A DNA stretch of 64,000 bases, taken from the NCBI GenBank assembly GCA_032620915.1, contig CP136052.1:2022501-2086500 (forward strand). Direction: 5' to 3'. The stretch is from Oscillospiraceae bacterium NTUH-002-81. Lineage in GTDB: Bacteria; Bacillota; Clostridia; Lachnospirales; Lachnospiraceae. Positions 1 to 7,364 of this stretch are shown here, piece after piece. Made by a program: the position numbers and the translations under genes. Position 1 is the first letter of the stretch; every line of letters begins with the position of its first letter. The notes under the pieces were generated by a model that worked only from the letters and a program-made list of their open reading frames with translations, did no database searches and had not been told where the DNA came from.

Positions 1-338
1 TTGGCGTTGGTCAGGTAATCCTTGACGCATTTGATCTGCATATCCCCGCGTTTTTCAATGATCTGCGCCACCTTGTCGATATCCTCCACAAACTGACAGA
101 TGATACGGATGCCTGCGATATCCTCCATCTCCTCCTCGATCATCTCGAAGGGAATCTTTTTCTTCTGTGCTTTTTCCAGAATACTGGATACGGATTTTAC
201 CCGCCCATCCACCCGCAGGAACGGACAATAGCGCCCGTGCTCCCGGTATTCCGTCATCAGATGGTCAAATTTCAGTGAAAGTTCTCTGACAGCCAGCTCA
301 TACGGCTCCAGAATTTCTCTCCACAGTTGTATCTCCAT
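1..338 (-). CDS. relQ: Small alarmone synthetase RelQ/YjbM (C-terminus beyond window)
   Basis: This GTP pyrophosphokinase would make (p)ppGpp from ATP and GTP/GDP in the cytoplasm. The 112 visible N-terminal residues follow the RelQ/YjbM pattern: an N-terminal helix with WREILEPYELAVREL, then GRVKSVSSILEKAQKK, then EEMEDIAGIRIICQFVEDI, the opening of the RelA/SpoT synthetase fold. No HD hydrolase domain precedes it, so it is a small synthetase rather than a bifunctional Rel. The rest lies beyond base 1. The ATG at 338-336 follows AGGGG. The gene is preceded by a structured leader repeat and a TATAAT box (see 401-496). Family assignment is secure; RelQ versus RelP rests on the N-terminal similarity. 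Confidence 0.88.
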   Translation of the reverse strand, partial: MEIQLWREILEPYELAVRELSLKFDHLMTEYREHGRYCPFLRVDGRVKSVSSILEKAQKKKIPFEMIEEEMEDIAGIRIICQFVEDIDKVAQIIEKRGDMQIKCVKDYLTNA

Positions 339-400
339 AAAACTACCCCTTTATAATTGTTTCAATACAGACTCATGAACCCGCACTGACGTGCTCACTT

Positions 401-483
401 GCCTGCTGACGCAGGCGGTTCGTGCGTTAATGGCGCAAGAAAAGGAAATGCCGCTTGCAGCGTCGCTCCCTTTTCTTTTGCGC
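401..483 (-). ncRNA. Candidate structured leader RNA / dispersed repeat A, copy 1
   Basis: Read on the minus strand, the element starts with GCGCAAAAGAAAAGG, which pairs with CCTTTTCTTGCGC to form a long hairpin. That hairpin is topped by an inner CGCT-GCA-AGCG stem. A linker leads to a second hairpin, GCCTGC-GTCA-GCAGGC. A close copy lies at 8988-9071, where the inner stem is CGTC-GAA-GACG, so two base pairs have changed together. A TATAAT box lies 7 nt upstream of the first GCGC, so transcription would begin about at the foot of hairpin 1. In this copy another small hairpin, GCAC-GTCA-GTGC, follows before relQ. No known RNA family is recognised. Confidence 0.6.
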
Positions 484-490
484 TCATTAC

Positions 491-496
491 ATTATA
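491..496 (-). promoter_or_regulatory. -10 box of relQ leader promoter
   Basis: The minus strand reads TATAAT, a perfect sigma-A -10 box, 7 nt before the leader repeat. The -35 is weak: GAGACA or GACAAA at 17-19 bp spacing. The same -10 and spacing recur at repeat copy 2. Confidence 0.55.
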
Positions 497-530
497 GCAT
501 ATCTTTTCTCTGTTTTGTCTCAGAAATTAT

Positions 531-1466
531 TTATGGCTCCATATATTCCACATATTTGAGCACAGGATACGGATTGACGGCCAGTTCTGCCACCGCGTCT
601 GTCCGCACATAGATGCCCACATGTAAATGTACCGGGAATTTGCCGGTGGTGCCTTCCTCCCCGTAGCCGGTATCGCCCATATACCCCAGGATGTCTCCTG
701 CTGCCACAGCGTCTCCCGGCTGAAAGTCCTTCGCATAGGAGGATAAATGGGCATAATAAAAATACCCGCCGCCGGGCGCACGGACACCGATGCGGTAGCC
801 GCCCTTGGTCAGCCAGCCGATGGCCTCCACCACGCCGTCCGTCATGCTGACCACCGGATAATAATCCCGCCTTGCAGACACAGGAAAGAGATCCGTCCCC
901 TCATGTCCCCGTTTGCCGCCGAAATTTCGCTCAAACATCCAGGAATCTTCATAGGAAACGTTTGCCGCAGAAAATACCGGTGCCACAGATCCCATTGATA
1001 TCCCGGATCCCTGCCCGGAATCCATACGCGGCTGTCCCACCGGGAAACAGACCACATCGGAAAAAATCTGGTTATAAAAAGCTTTCGCCCGGGAAAAGGC
1101 TTCCGGCTGCAGCTGCCGATATCCCTCTGCCCGCAGGGCATCCTTTGCAAAAGCATCTGCTGTGTATTCCTCCTGCAGAAAGCCCTGATCCAGCATTGCT
1201 GCTGTCAGCACCGACAGCCAGTCCGGTTCCTGCTGTCCGCACAGCTGCTGTAATGACAGCAGCCCATCCGGAGAAACATCCAGTCTTCGCACCCTTGCAG
1301 CCGTCTCCGTAAACGTTGCTGCCCGCCAGTAGGAAGCCCGTTGTTTTAGATCCTTTTGTATGTGCACAACCGCGATTGCCAGGAGCACAGCAACAGGCAC
1401 CCAGGTAAAGAAGCTGCATGTGAGCTGTTCCAGTGCATTTTGATAATGCTGTCTGATCTGTCTCAT
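531..1466 (-). CDS. M23 family metallopeptidase, membrane anchored
   Basis: This is a predicted peptidoglycan endopeptidase of the LytM/M23 type, 311 residues long. One membrane segment (about residues 20-36) would anchor it with the rest outside the membrane. A linker of some 140 residues leads to the C-terminal M23 domain. The zinc ligands are visible: H188 and D192 in GHEGTDLF, and the HLH motif at 280-282. Typical M23 glycine-rich turns lie between them. The ATG at 1466 has only a weak purine-rich upstream stretch. It sits downstream of leuS beyond a terminator, so it is probably transcribed alone from a TATAAT near 1501-1506. Whether it serves growth or sporulation cannot be told from sequence. 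Confidence 0.85.
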   Translation of the reverse strand: MRQIRQHYQNALEQLTCSFFTWVPVAVLLAIAVVHIQKDLKQRASYWRAATFTETAARVRRLDVSPDGLLSLQQLCGQQEPDWLSVLTAAMLDQGFLQEEYTADAFAKDALRAEGYRQLQPEAFSRAKAFYNQIFSDVVCFPVGQPRMDSGQGSGISMGSVAPVFSAANVSYEDSWMFERNFGGKRGHEGTDLFPVSARRDYYPVVSMTDGVVEAIGWLTKGGYRIGVRAPGGGYFYYAHLSSYAKDFQPGDAVAAGDILGYMGDTGYGEEGTTGKFPVHLHVGIYVRTDAVAELAVNPYPVLKYVEYMEP

Positions 1467-1532
1467 CTCATTCTTCTATTTTTTTTAAGGCTCTTTTGTG
1501 ATTATATGCAGCTCATATGATTTTCAGTACAT

Positions 1533-1560
1533 GAAAAAGAGGCAGTCCGCAGACTGCCCC
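1533..1560 (-). terminator. Rho-independent terminator after leuS
   Basis: The minus strand reads GGGGCAGTC-TGCG-GACTGCCTC followed by TTTTT, a strong GC stem with a U-run 40 nt after the leuS stop. Confidence 0.85.
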
Positions 1561-1599
1561 TTGCATATTTATTGAGGATATGAAATTTTACAATTCCAT

Positions 1600-4011
1600 T
1601 TATTTTGCAACGATATTGACGATACGTCCCGGTACGTAGATCTCCTTGATGATATTGCCGGTGAGACGGCCGCCCAGTGTCTCCTTGGCAATGGCCAGCA
1701 CATCGTCCTTGGAAATATCTGCAGGCACGTTGATGACACATTTGGTCTTGCCGTTGATCTGTACGGCGATCTCCTTCTCGTCGTCTGCCATGTGTGCTTC
1801 CACATATTTCGGCCAGGTGTTCTTGAAGACGCTCTCGGTATGGCCCATCTGCTGCCACAGCTCCTCTGCGATATGCGGTGCAAAGGGCGCCAGCATGATG
1901 ACCATGGTCTCCAGGCTCTCTTTGTCCACGCCGCCCTCTTTCTTGGCGATGTCGATGAACTTGTTGTTGTACTCCATGAAGCCGGATACAACGGTGTTCA
2001 GGCTGAAGCTTTCCAGACGGTTGGTGATGTCGTACATCATCTTATGTCTCGTCTTGAGCATGTTCTTGGAGGCCGGGATGTTCTTATCCTTGTTGTCCAT
2101 GACCAGTGTCCATACACGGTTCAGGTAACGGTTGACGCCGTCGATGCCTCTGTCATCCCACTCGGCATCCAGTTCCGGCGGGCCCACGAACAGCTCGTAC
2201 ATCCGCAGGGAATCGCAGCCGTAATCGCGCACCAGATCATCCGGGGAAATAACGTTGCCCTTGGATTTACTCATCTTGATGCCGTTTTTGCCGGTGATCA
2301 TACCCTGGTTGAACAGTTTGGTGAAGGGCTCATCAAAGTCGATGACACCGATGTCACACAGGAACTTGGTATAAAATCTGGAATACAGAAGATGCAGCAC
2401 GGCATGCTCCACGCCACCGATATACATATCGACAGGCAGATATTTGTCTGCTTTCTCTCTGGAAACCAGTTCGTTGTCATTGTGGCTGTCCACGTAACGC
2501 AGGAAGTACCAGGAAGAACCGGCCCACTGAGGCATGGTGTTGGTTTCTCTCTTGGCCGGAGCGCCACAGCACGGGCAGGTGGTATTCACCCACTCATCGA
2601 TGGCAGCCAGCGGGGATTCGCCGGTGCCTGTAGGCTGATAGCTCTCCACGTCAGGCAGGGTCAGCGGCAGCTGATCTTCCGGTACCGGTACGTTGCCGCA
2701 TTTCGGGCAGTGTACGATGGGGATCGGCTCGCCCCAGTAACGCTGTCTGGAGAATACCCAGTCACGCAGCTTGTAGTTGGTGGTCTTGCGGCCCAGGCCC
2801 TTCTCTTCCATGATGAACGGCGCTTTCTCCTTCAACTCGGAGGACTTCATGCCGTTCCAGTCACCAGAATTGATCATGATGCCTGCGCCGGTATATGCCT
2901 CTGTCATGTTCTCCACCGGGTTGCCGTCGGGGGAAATAACAGGGATGATCGGCAGGTCAAATTTCTTCGCAAACTCAAAGTCACGGTCGTCATGGGCAGG
3001 TACGCACATGATGGCGCCGGTACCGTAGTCGGACAGCACGTAGTCGGACAGCCAGATCGGGATCTTCTTGCCGTTCAGCGGGTTTACCGCATAGCTGCCG
3101 GTGAATACGCCGGTCTTCTCCTTATCCTGAAGGCGGTCAACAGAGGAACGCATGGAGGATTTGAAAATGTAATCCTCAACGGCGGCTCTTGTCTCGTCGG
3201 TTGCCAGATCTTTTGCCAGCGCGTGCTCCGGTGCCAGTACCATGAAGGTAGCGCCGTGGAGCGTATCCGGACGGGTGGTATATACGGTGATGGACTTGTC
3301 GGTGCCGTCCACGGTAAAGTCTACCTCTGCGCCGTGGCTCTTGCCGATCCAGTCAGTCTGCATCTTCTTTACCTTCTCCGGCCAGTCCAGCTTGTCCAGA
3401 TCAGCCAGCAGACGGTCAGCGTATGCCGTGATCTTCAGCATCCACTGTCTTAAATTCTTCTTCGTTACCGGTGTGCCGCAGCGCTCGCAGCAGCCATTGA
3501 CAACTTCCTCGTTGGCAAGGCCGGTCTTACAGGACGGGCACCAGTTGATGGGGAACTCCTTCTCGTAGGCAAGTCCCTTCTTGAACATCTGTACGAAGAT
3601 CCACTGGGTCCATTTATAAAACTTGGGGTCTGTGGTGTTGACTTCCATATCCCAGTCATAAATAGAAGCGATCTCGTTGATCTGCCGCTTGATATTCTTG
3701 ATGTTGGCAGCGGTGGAAACTGCCGGATGGCTGCCGGTCTTGATCGCATAGTTCTCTGCCGGAAGGCCGAACGCATCCCATCCCATGGGATGGATCAGAT
3801 AATATCCCTGGAGCATCTTGTAACGGCTCCACACATCAGAGATTACATAGCCTCTCCAGTGTCCCACATGCAGTCCGTTGCCGGACGGATACGGGAACAT
3901 ATCCAGACAGTAGTATTTCGGCTTCTTGCCGTCATTGACATTTACCGGGTGTTCTTCCCAGATCTTACGCCATTTCTGTTCGGTTGCCTTATGATTATAA
4001 GGTATTGCCAT
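1600..4011 (-). CDS. leuS: Leucine--tRNA ligase
   Basis: This class I aminoacyl-tRNA synthetase charges tRNA-Leu in the cytoplasm. At 803 residues it has the usual bacterial LeuRS length. The HIGH motif appears as HVGH at residues 48-51 and KMSKS near residue 578. The CP1 editing domain has its threonine-rich TTRPDT near residue 250. Zinc-knuckle cysteines (CPSC, CCERC) follow near residue 160 and again near 435. The ATG follows AAAGGAGGAATTCACC. It stands alone between its own promoter (4088-4115) and a terminator at 1533. Unlike many Firmicutes synthetase genes it has only a short leader with a single hairpin and no visible T-box. Confidence 0.98.
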   Translation of the reverse strand: MAIPYNHKATEQKWRKIWEEHPVNVNDGKKPKYYCLDMFPYPSGNGLHVGHWRGYVISDVWSRYKMLQGYYLIHPMGWDAFGLPAENYAIKTGSHPAVSTAANIKNIKRQINEIASIYDWDMEVNTTDPKFYKWTQWIFVQMFKKGLAYEKEFPINWCPSCKTGLANEEVVNGCCERCGTPVTKKNLRQWMLKITAYADRLLADLDKLDWPEKVKKMQTDWIGKSHGAEVDFTVDGTDKSITVYTTRPDTLHGATFMVLAPEHALAKDLATDETRAAVEDYIFKSSMRSSVDRLQDKEKTGVFTGSYAVNPLNGKKIPIWLSDYVLSDYGTGAIMCVPAHDDRDFEFAKKFDLPIIPVISPDGNPVENMTEAYTGAGIMINSGDWNGMKSSELKEKAPFIMEEKGLGRKTTNYKLRDWVFSRQRYWGEPIPIVHCPKCGNVPVPEDQLPLTLPDVESYQPTGTGESPLAAIDEWVNTTCPCCGAPAKRETNTMPQWAGSSWYFLRYVDSHNDNELVSREKADKYLPVDMYIGGVEHAVLHLLYSRFYTKFLCDIGVIDFDEPFTKLFNQGMITGKNGIKMSKSKGNVISPDDLVRDYGCDSLRMYELFVGPPELDAEWDDRGIDGVNRYLNRVWTLVMDNKDKNIPASKNMLKTRHKMMYDITNRLESFSLNTVVSGFMEYNNKFIDIAKKEGGVDKESLETMVIMLAPFAPHIAEELWQQMGHTESVFKNTWPKYVEAHMADDEKEIAVQINGKTKCVINVPADISKDDVLAIAKETLGGRLTGNIIKEIYVPGRIVNIVAK

Positions 4012-4035
4012 GGTGAATTCCTCCTTTTATCTGAA

Positions 4036-4066
4036 AGAGGGTGTCCGCTCATCAGCGGCACCCTCT
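4036..4066 (-). other. Leader hairpin of leuS
   Basis: The minus strand reads AGAGGGTG-CCGCT-GATG-AGCGG-A-CACCCTCT, a near-perfect 13 bp stem with one bulge in the leuS leader. It ends about 25 nt before the start codon and is not followed by a U-run, so it is not an obvious terminator. No T-box consensus is seen. Confidence 0.55.
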
Positions 4067-4087
4067 ACCAATTCTGAACCACTCTAT

Positions 4088-4115
4088 ATTTTAGCATATC
4101 CCGCATATTTGTCAA
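4088..4115 (-). promoter_or_regulatory. Sigma-A promoter of leuS
   Basis: The minus strand has TTGACA (4115-4110), a 16 bp spacer and TAAAAT (4093-4088), close to consensus. Confidence 0.75.
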
Positions 4116-4143
4116 TACGCGTTACGTCGCGGAAATCGCCGGA

Positions 4144-4938
4144 TCAACCAAGGATCGCCTTGTCGTTGGTGAACTCCTCTCCGCTGACCTCCTCGAACTT
4201 GTGCAGCAGATCCTCCACCGTCAGGCGCTTCTTCTCCTCGCCCCGGATATCCAGGATGATATTGCCGTCCATCATCATGATCAGCCGGTTGCCGTGGATG
4301 ATGGCATCCTTCATGTTGTGGGTGATCATCAGTGTGGTCAGGTGATCCCGGTTGACGATCATATCCGTGGTGGCCAGTACCTTGGCTGCGGTCTTGGGAT
4401 CCAGCGCCGCAGTGTGCTCATCCAGAAGCAGAAGCTTCGGCTTCTTCAATGTAGCCATCAGAAGGGTAAGCGCCTGCCGCTGTCCGCCGGAAAGCAGACC
4501 CACCTTGGCCGTCATCCGGTCTTCCAGCCCTAAGCCCAGCGGCTTTAACAGCTCCTTATATTCTTCCCGCTCTGCCGCCTTGATGCCCTTTTTCAGCGTA
4601 CGCATCTTGCCCCGGCGGCTGGCCAGCGCCAGATTCTCGTCAATGCCAAGGGTGGCTGCGGTGCCATTCATGGGATCCTGGAACACCCGGCCCAGGAAAG
4701 CCGCCCGGCGATGCTCCGGCAGCTTTGTCACATCCTGCCCGTCAATGAGGATCTGTCCCGCATCAATGGGCCATACCCCGGCGATGGCATTTAAAAGGGT
4801 GGATTTTCCGGCGCCGTTGCCGCCGATGACGGTAACGAAATCGCCCTCCTCCAGTGTCAGGCTGACACCCTTTAAGGCTCTTTTTTCATTGATGGTTCCC
4901 GGATTGAAGGTTTTATAAATATCACGTACTTCCAGCAT
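4144..4938 (-). CDS. ABC transporter ATP-binding protein (COG1101 type)
   Basis: This is the cytoplasmic ATPase of an importer, 264 residues. The Walker A GGNGAGKST is at 39-47, the signature is LSGGQRQ near 150, and the Walker B is LLLLDEHTAALD with the switch histidine in MITHN. Its start overlaps the permease stop by one base (TAATG), and AGGAGGGG precedes the ATG. With the permease and solute-binding gene upstream it forms a complete operon. Systems with this COG1101/4120/2984 layout include the streptococcal TrpXYZ-like importers; the substrate here is not readable from sequence. Confidence 0.9.
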   Translation of the reverse strand: MLEVRDIYKTFNPGTINEKRALKGVSLTLEEGDFVTVIGGNGAGKSTLLNAIAGVWPIDAGQILIDGQDVTKLPEHRRAAFLGRVFQDPMNGTAATLGIDENLALASRRGKMRTLKKGIKAAEREEYKELLKPLGLGLEDRMTAKVGLLSGGQRQALTLLMATLKKPKLLLLDEHTAALDPKTAAKVLATTDMIVNRDHLTTLMITHNMKDAIIHGNRLIMMMDGNIILDIRGEEKKRLTVEDLLHKFEEVSGEEFTNDKAILG

Positions 4939-5873
4939 TATGCTTCCCCTCCTTTTCCTTTTTTCGCAGCGCTTTTACCGCCGGAAAAATAACGGCTCTT
5001 CCAGGTCGGAATTGCCAGGAAGACAGCAACCACAAGGGCCGTCAGCAGCTTCAGCAGATCTGTGTCAATGCCTCTCCAGATGACAGCCTGCACCACCAGA
5101 TAATAAATGATGGAACCGAATACCAGGCTCAGCAGGCGAAGGGCGAAGTTGCGGAAGATCCGGCCAAAAATGGCCTCGCCGATGATGACGGCTGCCAGTC
5201 CGATGACGATGGCGCCTCTGCCCATGTTGATGTCTGCAAATCCCTGATACTGGGAAAGCAGGGCGCCGGACAGGGCAACCAGCCCGTTGGAGATCATCAG
5301 GCCCAGCACCCGGTTAAAATCGGTATTGATGCCCTGGGCTCTTGCCATGCGGTCGTTACAGCCGGTGGCACGGATGGCACTTCCCAGCTCGGTACCGAAG
5401 AACCAGTACAGGATCGCAATGAGGATCACGATGGCCACTGCCACCACGAAGATGGTATTTTTTGTCAGGGCAACGCCTTTGACAAAACGAAGGGAAACCA
5501 GCAGTTTGTATTTATCCACGTTAATGGCCTGGTTGGCTTTTCCCATGATTTTCAGATTCACAGACCACAGCCCCAGCTGGGTCAGAATACCGGACAGGAT
5601 GGCCGGAATGCCCATGAAGGTGTGGAACAGGCCGGTGACAAGACCTGCCGCCATGCCTGCCAGCAGGGAACAAAGCAGGGCAACCCATACGTTCTGTCCG
5701 CCGAGCATCATCATAATGCAGACGGCACCGCCGGTACACAGGCTTCCGTCTACGGTAAGATCCGCGATATCCAGCACGCGGAAGGTAATATATACGCCGA
5801 TGGCCATGATACCCCAGATCAGGCCCTGGGCAGCTGCGCCGGGAAGCGCATTGATCAGATTCATAATGTTCAT
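4938..5873 (-). CDS. ABC transporter permease (COG4120 type)
   Basis: This is the integral membrane subunit of the importer, 311 residues with about eight or nine hydrophobic segments. The N-terminal GLIWGIMAIGVYITFRVLDIADLTVDG pattern is characteristic of this branched-chain-type permease family. The cytoplasmic tail is basic (KSAAKKGKGGEA). The ATG is preceded by GAGGTGA. It is separated from the solute-binding gene by 131 nt containing a stem-loop and is translationally coupled to the ATPase gene downstream. Confidence 0.88.
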   Translation of the reverse strand: MNIMNLINALPGAAAQGLIWGIMAIGVYITFRVLDIADLTVDGSLCTGGAVCIMMMLGGQNVWVALLCSLLAGMAAGLVTGLFHTFMGIPAILSGILTQLGLWSVNLKIMGKANQAINVDKYKLLVSLRFVKGVALTKNTIFVVAVAIVILIAILYWFFGTELGSAIRATGCNDRMARAQGINTDFNRVLGLMISNGLVALSGALLSQYQGFADINMGRGAIVIGLAAVIIGEAIFGRIFRNFALRLLSLVFGSIIYYLVVQAVIWRGIDTDLLKLLTALVVAVFLAIPTWKSRYFSGGKSAAKKGKGGEA

Positions 5874-5934
5874 AATACGATCACCTCAGTTATTATAGTT
5901 GCTTATCGTTGCTGAAAAATCATGTATCACAAAC

Positions 5935-5966
5935 GGCAGCGAAACAGATTGTGCCGTTCCGCTGCC
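5935..5966 (-). other. Intercistronic stem-loop in ABC operon
   Basis: The minus strand folds as GGCAGCG-G-AAC ... GTT-T-CGCTGCC, an 11 bp stem with one mismatch, between the solute-binding gene and the permease gene. It has no U-run. Such hairpins may stabilise the upstream message and favour the binding protein; this role is inferred. Confidence 0.45.
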
Positions 5967-6004
5967 AGTCATTGCTTATGTGTGTATTTGTGATTGCCGA
6001 ACGC

Positions 6005-7040
6005 TTACTGCTCGATTGCTACATAGTCGTCCGGAACGGTGATGCCCAGATCCTCGCAGATCGCAGCATTGTATTTCTTGGTGAACTGCGGAGCGTACTC
6101 GATGGGCATGGTGGAAATATCCTCGCCGTTTAAGATCTTTGCAGCCATCTTACCGGTAGCGGTACCCAGATCATAGTAGCTGATGGAAAGGGTTGCCACG
6201 CCGCAGCCTGCACAGATACCTTCCTCGCCTGCGATTACCGGAACCTTTGCCGGACGGCAGATGTTGTCAAGGATGGCAGTATTGGAAGCTACGGTATTGT
6301 CTGTCGGAACGTAGATCACATCGCTCTCGGAAGCAGCGGTGGTTGCTACGGAAGACAGATCGTTGGAATCAGAGAAGGAGTACATCTTGCAGGTGTATCC
6401 CAGCTCTTTCAGATAACCCTGGATGGTCTCTACCTGATACAGAGAGTTGGGCTCTGCGGAGCAGTACAGAAGGCCGATGTTCTTGGCATCCGGGAACAGC
6501 TCATGGAGCATATCAGCCTGTCCGTCCAGCGGAGCCAGGTCGGAGGTTCCGGAAATGTTGCCGCCTACGGTGCCGTCGAAATCAGACAGCTCCAGGGCAA
6601 CGCCGTACTCGGTAACAGCGGTTCCCAGGATCGGGATCTCGTTGGTGCCTGCTGCTGCTGCCTGCAGGGATGCAGTTGCGTTTGCCAGGATCAGGTCTAC
6701 ATTGTTGGATACAAATCCGTTGATAATCGTGGAACAGGTGTTGGAATCACCCTGTGCGTTCTGCTCGTCGAACTTCACGCCGTCCTCACCGAACTCCTCT
6801 ACAAGGGCATCCTCAAAACCTTTGGTTGCGGCATCCAGTGCCTCGTGCTGTACCAGCTGGCAGATACCGATATTGAATACTTTGTCAGAAGCGGCGCTAT
6901 CAGATGCGCTCTCCTCTTCTGCTGTGTCCTCTGCGGTTGTATTATCAGCTGCAGAAGTGTCTTCCCTTTGTGCTGCTGCCACATGCAGTGACGCTGACGC
7001 ACATCGTTGCTGCCAGAAGCAGCGCTGCTAACTTTTTCAT
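6005..7040 (-). CDS. ABC transporter substrate-binding lipoprotein (TrpX/COG2984 type), +1 frameshift in this sequence
   Basis: This extracellular solute-binding protein belongs to the ABC_sub_bind family. The N-terminus from ATG 7040 (after GGAGGAG) is a lipoprotein signal, MKKLAALLLAATMCVSVTAC, with the lipid-anchor cysteine at residue 20. That frame stops after 12 more codons. The body (FNIGICQLVQHEALDAATKGFEDAL..., ending in DDYVAIEQ) is read in the next frame. Removing one G from the GGG at 6964-6966 joins them as ...GSSTKEDTSAADNT..., giving about 344 residues. An acid- and Ser/Thr-rich linker precedes the two-lobed domain. The break is probably a sequencing error. The first gene of the importer operon, it has its own promoter at 7097-7125. 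Confidence 0.87.
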
Positions 7041-7096
7041 GACTTCTCCTCCATTTTTCAGCAATGTTTTACGCTATAAATATATATAGCATTAAC

Positions 7097-7125
7097 ATCA
7101 TAGCGCTTTAACGCGAAAAAGTCAA
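7097..7125 (-). promoter_or_regulatory. Sigma-A promoter of the ABC importer operon
   Basis: The minus strand has TTGACT (7125-7120), 17 bp, TATGAT (7102-7097), about 57 nt before the ATG of the solute-binding gene. Confidence 0.7.
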
Positions 7126-7158
7126 CGGGAAAATCTATTTTTTTCGTCATTATGCTTA

Positions 7159-7320
7159 TTTCAGTTCACTTGTATATCAGTGTGGCCAGATTGCATGCTT
7201 GCATGTAAAGCTGGCTGCAATGATATACAAAGGGAGCGCCTGTTCATGAGCAAAAATGAGCTGCAAAGCAGCGGGAAGCATCGAAGATGCGATTTTGCGA
7301 ATGGCGCGGGTGAACTGAAA
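7159..7320 (+). repeat. Dispersed repeat B, copy 1 (terminal inverted repeats, nested palindrome)
   Basis: The element is bounded by perfect 11 bp inverted repeats, TTTCAGTTCAC and GTGAACTGAAA. Internally GCGCC pairs with GGCGC and encloses hairpins GCTGC-AAA-GCAGC and GCATC-GAA-GATGC. A second copy lies inverted at 59068-59174. This copy contains an extra 59 nt palindromic insert at 7171-7229. It occupies most of the 324-base gene-free stretch 7041-7364; the rest holds the importer promoter and a 17 bp duplicate of the right end at 7334-7350. A short open frame (MSKNELQSSG...) inside is probably not a gene. Confidence 0.8.
7171..7229. repeat. Palindromic element nested in repeat B copy 1
   Basis: Ends are TGTATATCA and TGATATACA, a perfect 9 bp inverted repeat. 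Inner pairing continues with GCCAG/CTGGC and GCATGC/GCATG. It is absent from copy 2, so it was inserted into, or lost from, the host element. A related sequence may occur near 45006-45032. Confidence 0.65.
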
Positions 7321-7364
7321 AATGCAACCTTTCGAATGGCGCGGGTGAACGGTCAGCTCTTCTG

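Noticed and set aside
391..612. 73-codon frame over repeat A and the M23 gene end
   Set aside because: It crosses a structured repeat and an opposite-strand gene, with no homology.
1792..3453. Long open frame on plus opposite leuS (553 codons)
   Set aside because: It is antisense to an intact leuS and has no family motif; it results from codon bias in the real gene.
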